Below, in pieces: positions 1-9,374 of a stretch of 64,000 bases of DNA; the first letter of the stretch is position 1; each line of letters opens with the position of its first letter. Origin of the DNA: Astropecten irregularis. Lineage: Eukaryota; Echinodermata; Asteroidea; Paxillosida; Astropectinidae. The position numbers and the translations under genes were made by a program. A model generated the notes under the pieces. The model made no database searches. It was given only the letters and a program-made list of their open reading frames with translations, and was not told the DNA's origin. The stretch is from contig OZ020252.1 of assembly GCA_963971285.1 (NCBI GenBank), positions 10,887,662 through 10,951,661 on the forward strand. The letters run 5' to 3'.

Positions 1-60
1 CCTTGGGATTAATGTCTATGGAGAAATATTTGATTGTTTTCATTTTCTTTTGATCTTTAG

Positions 61-2781
61 ACATTGATGAATGTCAGCCTGACCCTTGTGAGAATGGAGG
101 AATATGTACAGATGGTATAGATAGCTACAGCTGTGCATGTGTTGCTGGATACACAGGGATCAACTGTGAAACAAGTCAGTACATTTCAAATATATTTTTC
201 ATTTTATGGGGAAAGTTATGCTCCTTAGTCTTTGACCCCTTGGGATTAATGTCTGTGGATAAATATTTGATTGTTTTCATTTTCTTTTGATCTTTAGACA
301 TTGATGAATGTCAGCCTGACCCTTGTGAGAATGGAGGAATATGTACAGATGGTATAGATAGCTACAACTGTGCATGTGTTGCTGGATACACAGGGACTAA
401 CTGTGAAACAGGTCAGTACATTTCAAATATATTTTTCATTTTATGCGGAAAGTTATGCTCCTTAGTCTTTGACCCCTTGGGATTAATGTCTATGGAGAAA
501 TCTTTGATTGTTTTCATTTTCTTTTGATCTTTAGACATTGATGAATGTCAGCCTGACCCTTGTGAGAATGGAGGAATATGTACAGATGGTATAGATAGCT
601 ACAACTGTGCATGTGTTGCTGGATACACAGGGACCAACTGTGAAACAGGTCAGTACATTTCAAATATATTTTTCATTTTATGCGGAAAGTTATGCTCCTT
701 AGTCTTTGACCCCTTGGGATTAATGTCTATGGAGAAATATTTGATTGTTTTCATTTTCTTTTGATCTTTAGACATTGATGAATGTCAGCCTGACCCTTGT
801 GAGAATGGAGGAATATGTACAGATGGTATAGATAGCTACAACTGTGCATGTGTTGCTGGATACACAGGGATCAACTGTGAAACAAGTCAGTACATTTCAA
901 ATATATTTTTCATTTTATGCGGAAAGTTATGCTCCTTAGTCTTTGAACCCTTGGGATTAATGTCTATGGAGAAATCTTTGATTGTTTTCATTTTCTTTTG
1001 ATCTTTAGACATTGATGAATGTCAGCCTGACCCTTGTGAGAATGGAGGAATATGTACAGATGGTATAGATAGCTACAACTGTGCATGTGTTGCTGGATAC
1101 ACAGGGACCAACTGTGAAACAGGTCAGTACATTTCAAATATATTTTTCATTTTATGCGGAAAGTTATGCTCCTTAGTCTTTGACCCCTTGGGATTAATGT
1201 CTATGGAGAAATCTTTGATTGTTTTCATTTTCTTTTGATCTTTAGACATTGATGAATGTCAGCCTGACCCTTGTGAGAATGGAGGAATATGTACAGATGG
1301 TATAGATAGCTACAACTGTGCATGTGTTGCTGGATACACAGGGACCAACTGTGAAACAAGTCAGTACATTTCAAATATATTTTTCATTTTATGCGGAAAG
1401 TTATGCTCCTTAGTCTTTGACCCCTTGGGATTAATGTCTATGGAGAAATATTTGATTGTTTTCATTTTCTTTTGATCTTTAGACATTGATGAATGTCAGC
1501 CTGACCCTTGTGAGAATGGAGGAATATGTACAGATGGTATAGATAGCTACAGCTGTGCATGTGTTGCTGGATACACAGGGATCAACTGTGAAACAAGTCA
1601 GTACATTTCAAATATATTTTTCATTTTATGCGGAAAGTTATGCTCCTTAGTCTTTGACCCCTTGGGATTAATGTCTATGGAGAAATATTTGATTGTTTTC
1701 ATTTTCTTTTGATCTGTAGACATTGATGAATGTCAGCCTGACCCTTGTGAGAATGGAGGAATATGTACAGATGGTATAGATAGCTACAGCTGTGCATGTG
1801 TTGCTGGATACACAGGGATCAACTGTGAAACAGGTCAGTACATTTCAAATATATTTTTCATTTTATGCGGAAAGTTATGCTCCTTAGTCTTTGACCCCTT
1901 GGGATTAATGTCTATGGAGAAATATTTGATTGTTTTCATTTTCTTTTGATCTTTAGACATTGATGAATGTCAGCCTGACCCTTGTGAGAATGGAGGAATA
2001 TGTACAGATGGTATAGATAGCTACAACTGTGCATGTGTTGCTGGATACACAGGGATCAACTGTGAAACAGGTCAGTACATTTCAAATATATTTTTCATTT
2101 TATGCGGAAAGTTATGCTCCTTAGTCTTTGACCCCTTGGGATTAATGTCTATGGAGAAATATTTGATTGTTTTCATTTTCTTTTGATCTTTAGACATTGA
2201 TGAATGTCAGCCTGACCCTTGTGAGAATGGAGGAATATGTACAGATGGTATAGATAGCTACAGTTGTGCATGTGTTGCTGGATACACAGGGATCAACTGT
2301 GAAACAAGTCAGTACATTTCAAATATATTTTTCATTTTATGCGGAAAGTTATGCTCCTTAGTCTTTGACCCCTTGGGATTAATGTCTATGGAGAAATATT
2401 TGATTGTTTTCATTTTCTTTTGATCTTTAGACATTGATGAATGTCAGCCTGACCCTTGTGAGAATGGAGGAATATGTACAGATGGTATAGATAGCTACAA
2501 CTGTGCATGTGTTGCTGGATACACAGGGATCAACTGTGAAACAGGTCAGTACATTTCAAATATATTTTTCATTTTATGCGGAAAGTTATGCTCCTTAGTC
2601 TTTGACCCCTTGGGATTAATGTCTATGGAGAAATATTTGATTGTTTTCATTTTCTTTTGATCTTTAGACATTGATGAATGTCAGCCTGACCCTTGTGAGA
2701 ATGGAGGAATATGTACAGATGGTATAGATAGCTACAACTGTGCATGTGTTGATGGATACACAGGGACCAACTGTGAAACAG
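61..2781 (+). repeat. Tandem array of 12 calcium-binding EGF exons, 237-bp period
   Basis: Exons at 61-174, 298-411, 535-648, 772-885, 1009-1122, 1246-1359, 1483-1596, 1720-1833, 1957-2070, 2194-2307, 2431-2544 and 2668-2781. Each is 114 bp (38 residues), separated by 123-bp introns with no length change anywhere. The module begins (D/N)[13 protein letters not shown] and has six Cys, the Asx-hydroxylation pattern C-T-D-x4-Y and the end CVAGYTG(I/T)NCET. Variation is confined to a few sites: Ser/Asn after Tyr, Ile/Thr before Asn, the last exon base a/g (making the next residue Asn or Asp), and Ala to Asp in exon 12 (CVDGYTG). The acceptor before exon 8 reads ctgtag instead of ctttag. The array probably continues to the left of the window, since base 1 is already intron of the same unit. 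Confidence 0.93.
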
Positions 2782-5700
2782 GTCAGTACATTTCAAATAA
2801 TTTCATATGGAAAGTTAGTCCTTGCTCGTTATTCTTTTTCCCCTTGGAGTCTTTTGAGAAATACTTGGTAGTTTACTGAAAGTAGGCACACATTCTAGAA
2901 TGGGAGACTTTTGGAGAGTCGGTCTTGAGTCAACAGCACATGCGCAAACCATGTTAGCACAATAGTGAGCATGCGCGCGTTGTATTGCCCGTGCGTGCGC
3001 GTGCGCTGTTGACTCAAGACCGACTCTCCAAAAGTCTCCCATTACTGGCCAATTCTGGTTTAAAGCTACAATTTCACTAGAGTCATGCCTGAATACTATA
3101 TGACAATTTAGTAAACCTCTAAAGAGAAGAACTGACCTCTCAGGAAATGATATTCCTCCTCTTCAAAATGCTCTTGGTCCAGCGGAGACCATTTCATTTG
3201 GACCGCAGAATGAAAGAGGGCCAGACATCAAAGTTTTCCGACCGCATCATACATTGGACTTGAAGTAGATTCAACCGCCCGCAAGTCCAATGTTTTGTGG
3301 TCAGCCTTAACATAACTATTAACATACACGTATATGTCCATGCATGCAGGCCAATGCAGGTCATCATACATATTCATCAGTGTGTTATGGAGACATTGTA
3401 GCGCGCTCATAACAAGGTGCGCACGCAACTCACGGCCCTTACAGGATTCCCAAGACTATGTTTTAGACAGGTCTTTACGTACATCCCAGGGGCCAATTTC
3501 ATAAAACTGTTAAGCACAACATTTTGCTTAGCATGACATTTCTGTCTTGATAAAAACGGGGTTAACAACCAAATTTCCACGTGTTGTTTATCACTTGTGA
3601 TTGTTCTTTGGCTGTTGTTCGCTGACCATGAATATCAAATGAAATTTTCAATGGTGGTTTGTTTTTTTGGGCGAGACACTTTTGTGCTAAGCAAATTTTT
3701 GTGCTTAACAGTTTTATGAAATTGACATATACGTACATTACGTACGTGCGTGCGGGTCAGTGCGGGTCACATTGTCGTGAACCAAGACTAAGGGCCTGTT
3801 TGTTTCGGACGAATCCTCGGATCCGGATCCCATTTTTCGGATCCACCTCCTATGCAGGGTACGCTAAAATGGGATCCGGATCCGAAGGATTCATGATCCT
3901 TTGCGTGAAAAAAACAGGCCTTAAGATAGCAGCTGCCGCGCGGACGCGCGATATTGACCAATCAACATCACGAGTGACGGAAAAAGTTCTTAAAACAGAT
4001 CTGATTGGCGGATGTGCCGCGTTGCATAAAATTTGCATGCACGCATGTATCAGACGTTCGTACGTAGTGACACGGAGTGATACTTAGACTATGTCATTCG
4101 CAATATCATTTTTTTTCAGAGCCTTGCAAGGTCGAGACTCGACCCGGTGAAGCAAACAAATATCCGGAATGTGCAACCCCTCTATCGCCTGAATCCGGCC
4201 AGCGACGGGAGATATGCATTCACCTCGAGCACGGCTCGGACCACTTGGTGTTTCTGTCCATATGGCATAAACAGATAAACACAGCAGATGGGGATGGAAT
4301 GGTTAACGTAGGTACGTTCCCAATGCTTTTCTGCCATTATTTGCAACGGTACTACATGTATGCAGTTCACATTTTCTTCAATCCATTTTATGTTGCCCAA
4401 AAAAGATGCTGGCTACACAGTCTGTTGAGGTTATGGATGTTTACAATGGGCTAATGAAAGAGGCTAAGGCTTATGTCCTTTTTTGTATTTATTGTTTGTT
4501 AATTTGTTTCTTTTCTTGCTTTTCCCCCTTTTTTTATATCTTGAACATTTTACGCATATTTTCATTGAATATTAGTTATTGAATTTATTCCAGATATGCG
4601 AAATTTGTCAGGGCAATCTTGGACCTGATTTTCAAGAGATACTATTAGTTTAATTTCTTATATATTCTTCTTCTAGACATTCTTAGAAATCGAGCTGATA
4701 TTACCATGGTGGAGTATGATGATCAAGGTAGAATACGGTTTGTGCCGATGGCATTAGACGATGTACCTGCTTTCACCGACGGCAGCGACACATCCAAAAT
4801 CTGCATTGAGCGAAAGCCAACCGAAATCATCATCAAACATAATGAAAGAGTTCTAGTGACTACTCCTACTGATGTAGAAAGTCCAACCGAGGTCGCTTTT
4901 GCTTCTTCCATGAATCAACATTGGATAGTGGAATCAAACTATGGAGTATCTGGTAATTATCTTCCATGAGTTACAGTGATTAAGTCAAATTCACATATCA
5001 ATTTCTGAAAACATTCTCTAAGCCATTTCTTCTACATTCCAAAGCATTATATCATTTTTTACTGTGTGTTTTCTTCACAAATTTCATTCTTCTCTGGCAA
5101 TTAACAGTACTTGCACGCACCTTTCTTCTGTGATATGTGTGTTAGATTACTAGGCAGAAAACAATTTCCATTATAATTAACCATTACTGTACAATTAACG
5201 TCGTACACTAGAAGCCCTGAGCCCAGCTACAAAACATCATAACGTCTGGGTTTTTTTATGTTTTGCTTCCACAAAAATATTCGTCACAGTAATGCTGGCA
5301 ATTTATTTTATCATGCTTGGATCAAAAACAATAATAGAAAACAATATTTTGGAGTTTTTTGCAGGAGCAACAAATACGCTCAAAATAAAAGTCACTAAGC
5401 AATTTCAGATTTTGCCACATGAGATCGTCTCATATCCTCCGAAAACTTCCATTCATATTAGTAGTCTGGAACCCCGGGTATTAAGTATAAGCAGTTTAAT
5501 GAGTCTAGAAATTGTCTACTCCCAAAGCATCTACCATCGCCTTTTCTCAACAATAACGATAACAACCATCATAGTAATCAATTATCGTATTGATAATTAT
5601 TCTTCCATTCAACATATTCACGACTACCTCTCTATCCAAATCCACCAACACATTCCACGAAATATTCCACGTCTCTCCCATCATCACATGCCACAGTCAT

Positions 5701-8700
5701 CTAATCCACCCCAACCCCCACACCTCCTTCATCAACACAAATAAACACACTTTGTGTGGACTTCCCTTTGTTCTCATGTACAGACCCAATGGACTTCAAC
5801 CCATTGGTATTTAAACTGACCCCTTTTTTTCATGATGGAATTTGGACCGAATTTTTCTTTAATGATAAATTTCAATTTGCGACGGGTAAAGACACATTGT
5901 CAATGTCTCCTTTTGGCATTTTCGGTGGCATCAAAACATTAAGCCTATATGTGGACCTGTGCGAGTCCACATAACGTCTTGTGATCCTAAAATTATGTGA
6001 ACGTCCTTTGTTGTGAGGTCCACATTGTGTAGCCACTCCTGCTCACCCACCCACACACACACAATCCTTTCATCTAGGGACTGTTTGATTAATGCACAGG
6101 ATCGCGGATTCTACTGATCCGGATCCCAATTTAGCGTACCCTGCATAGGAGGTGGATCCCTAAATGTCGTATCCTTTGCGTTAAACAAACAGGCCCCTAG
6201 TCACCCACATTTCATCAATACACCCTCCATCCTACGCCACGGCAACCACGACCTCTCTCTCTACTCTTTAAACTCCTCGATCCCCATCTCCTCAAAAAGG
6301 TATTTTACCACCACCCAATACGGGTTCATGTAGACCCTCTTATACTACTCATGTTATATCTTACAATGGATAAATCATTAATTGACCACGTTATTGATTT
6401 CGACAATGCACCGTCTGGGTGTAATGCGTGCGACAATCGGAGTAGTAAGAGTGAGAAACATTATGCAAAAGAAAGGATTACGGATCATCTGGAAACTTGT
6501 CGGGTTTTTTAGGGGGTGGGGTGAAAATATAAGTAGCAAGATATTGCCACCTTAAAGCTTGAATTAATGTTTGCAAATTGTATGCAGAACGTAGACGTCG
6601 GCGTTCGGCGAACAATCCAACCTTTGAGCATCCAAGGACTTTTCCTCATGTTTTGAAGAAAGGTAAGTAGGCTATATCCAACACTTAGATTAGCCAAGTT
6701 GTATGACTTAAAGGTACACACCGGCTTCAAAGTCCAAAAAAGGGAAGAGTGAAGAGTATAACACAATATTTCTAGAACACTTGATGAAGGTTTTCGTGAA
6801 AACAAATCTGAAATATGTCGTTTAATTAGGGTTAATTAACGGAAATCAAAATAAGGTCAAAGGTTAGCGTATACGCATTTCCAGCCGTAACAAGTGTTAG
6901 AAGGATGTGGCACACCAATGGTTTTAGACTGGTACTCGTAGCTGTGACTAAATGTTGCAGCTCCCGTATGATAATTCCAGGAACGCGACGTACGTTCAAG
7001 CTGTTTACAATACTAAAATCATTGGCAAAACAACAAAACAAATCTGTTGAAAAAAATAAGGCTTTTCAAAATTATTCACAAAATGTTTCGAAGTTGACAC
7101 AATGTTTTTGAGTTGATGCAATGTTTTTTACTTTTTTAGTGCGCAATGTTTTTGAGTTGACTCAATGTTATCGAGTCAGTGATGCAATGTTTGCGAGTTG
7201 GCGCAATGTTTACGAGTTGGCGTAATGTTTGCGAGTTGCCGCAATGTTTGCGAGTTGGCACAATGTTTGCGAGTTGGCGTAATGTTTGCGAGTTGCCGCA
7301 ATGTTTGCAAGTTGGCGTAATGTTTGCGAGTTGCCGCAATGTTTGCGAGTTGGCACAATGTTTGCGAGTTGCCGTAATGTTTGCGAGTTGACGTAATGTT
7401 TATGAGTTGCCACAATGTTTGCGAGTTGCCGTAATGTTCGCGAGTTGCCGCAATGTTTGCGAGTTGGCGCAATGTTTGCGAGTTGACGCAGTGTTTTTGA
7501 CGAAAGGATTTTGGGGCATGATCAATGAAACAATTTCGATCTGTTCCAAGCTCTATGTTTCGAGGGACCGAAACGATTTCCACATGAATACACAAAATAT
7601 AATTTGTATAATGACACAAACAGATTTTGAGGGCATAAAATGATTTCCATGTATGACAAGAAATTATCTCCAGGCTTTCCCGCTCCGTTCGAAAATCCCA
7701 CCAAAAAAAACAAAAAATTGTAACGGGGACCGGGTGAGTGACTCAGCCAACTTGCATGCCGCGCGGTCTCGCATGAAAAATACTACACGAACGTCCGTGC
7801 GAAGATGGATCTTGGATGGCACTTGTTATCACGGGCCCATGCCTCGGGCTGAATGCGTCGTATAAGCCCCCACGCGCTGTGTCTGCAGAGGTGATAATGC
7901 ACCCGTAGTGACCGGACTTTTATAAAAAAAATAATTTGGCATGTATTTATTTTGCCTGTTCGCGTTGGAAATTCCTGATTTAAAAAAGGGAACACTAGGT
8001 CAAATCTTAAGTTGTTTTGGTTAAAAAAGAGTGATTAAACAAAAAGTTATACGCAAATTTTGTATAGTTAAACAGCTTTTAAACGACTGGAAATGGATTT
8101 ATCACAATGATCACGTGATTTCCTGAGTCAAAATTTTGACTCAGGAAATCACGTGACTTCCTTTCTTTTCGTAATTATCACGAAAACGGCTAAATTTTAC
8201 CGTTTATTTGTGTGGAAGGTTCTATTCTACTTTTTGAAGACCTTTCCAGTCATGATAAAGGCATGCATTGGCGCCAAAAAGCGCCCAAAAAAGCGCGACG
8301 AGGCCGGCGTGTACCTTTAATAAAATAGGCCGCCAACAATAAACCCTTTAATTATTACGTCAGCCCGATTAAGAATCCCCACAAGGGCCCTAAAAAGAGT
8401 GCACCCAGCATATTACACTATTTTTGTACATAATTGAGCTTTTTTCTATACATAACATGACATTATCATACGGAAGTGTGTGTTTTGGGTCACCGTGTTC
8501 AGACATCGTATAGTGGCAAATTGAAATGGAAGCATTGTCATAGGCCATTCTAGACCCATTATATGTCCCGTGGCGTTCCCCTGGCCACACACAATGAGGG
8601 GAAGTCGGCAGACATGCAACCATAAATGTATAAATACTTTGGGACCCCCTCGATACCCTCCCATTCATGCTCAGTACTCAAATATTGCTGCCCTCAAGGC

Positions 8701-9332
8701 CGTGGGGTGACAGTCTAGAATCACTTTATGTTCAAACACACACCAATCGCGATTTTTATAATAATAATAATAATTATAATATTTGGATCTTTAAAAGATC
8801 AAAAATAATTTCGGTCACTGGTTTTACTCTTTTCTGGATATATACAGCATTTCAGGCAGAACATTTTCAAAAGGATATGTTTCTACCATCATCATCTTTA
8901 TACCCTGTAAGTTATAGGTAAATCTGTGAAGGTTTCGGTACGCTACCAAAGTATGATATACTACCTTTAACATACTTAATTGTAACTTGAAGAAAAAAAC
9001 TCATTGGAAAACAAACATGTCAGTTATAATGACATCAATAACAATGAATTCGTTACTTTTAAACCAGTTACTAGCAGACGCCGCAGAGGTACAGAGGGTG
9101 AAGGGAATAAAGGTAAGACCAGACAGATGTCATTCTTACCATTAATATGAAATCATCAGTAGGGACATACGATATGGGATATGCGGACGAAAAATCAAAA
9201 TAGAGGCTATCAAAAGGTATCAAAATAGAGGCTTTTGGCTGCGGTTCGGAAGTAGATCCTCTGGTTTGAAAATGAAAACCGAGCTTCAGGTTAAATGAAA
9301 AAGCACAATCTATATTTTCAATATAATGGAAA

Positions 9333-9374
<42 letters not shown>

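Larger units (their letters stand above)
2782..4119. other. Intron between last EGF exon and tail, three small inverted-repeat elements
   Basis: The unit intron similarity fades after about 2850. The rest holds a 145-bp snapback element (2899-3043), a Harbinger-like MITE (3490-3724, truncated 3' end) and a 130-bp MITE (3792-3921), all listed separately. I see no supported exon; the open frames here are repeat sequence. Confidence 0.6.
6708..8320. mobile_element. 1.6-kb TTAA-flanked TIR element, ends TTAAAGGTACACACCGGC
   Basis: Inverted ends TTAAAGGTACACACCGGC (6708) and GCCGGCGTGTACCTTTAA (to 8320) enclose the 19-bp minisatellite and the 46-bp palindrome. No transposase is visible. TTAA at both ends resembles piggyBac-type target duplication. 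The terminal motif TTAAAGGTA is shared with the 14201, 27288 and 43211 elements. Confidence 0.6.

Noticed and set aside
7136-7643. Several overlapping open frames of 67-147 codons on both strands
   Set aside because: They are translations of the 19-bp minisatellite, which has no stop in any frame; no codon bias or homology.
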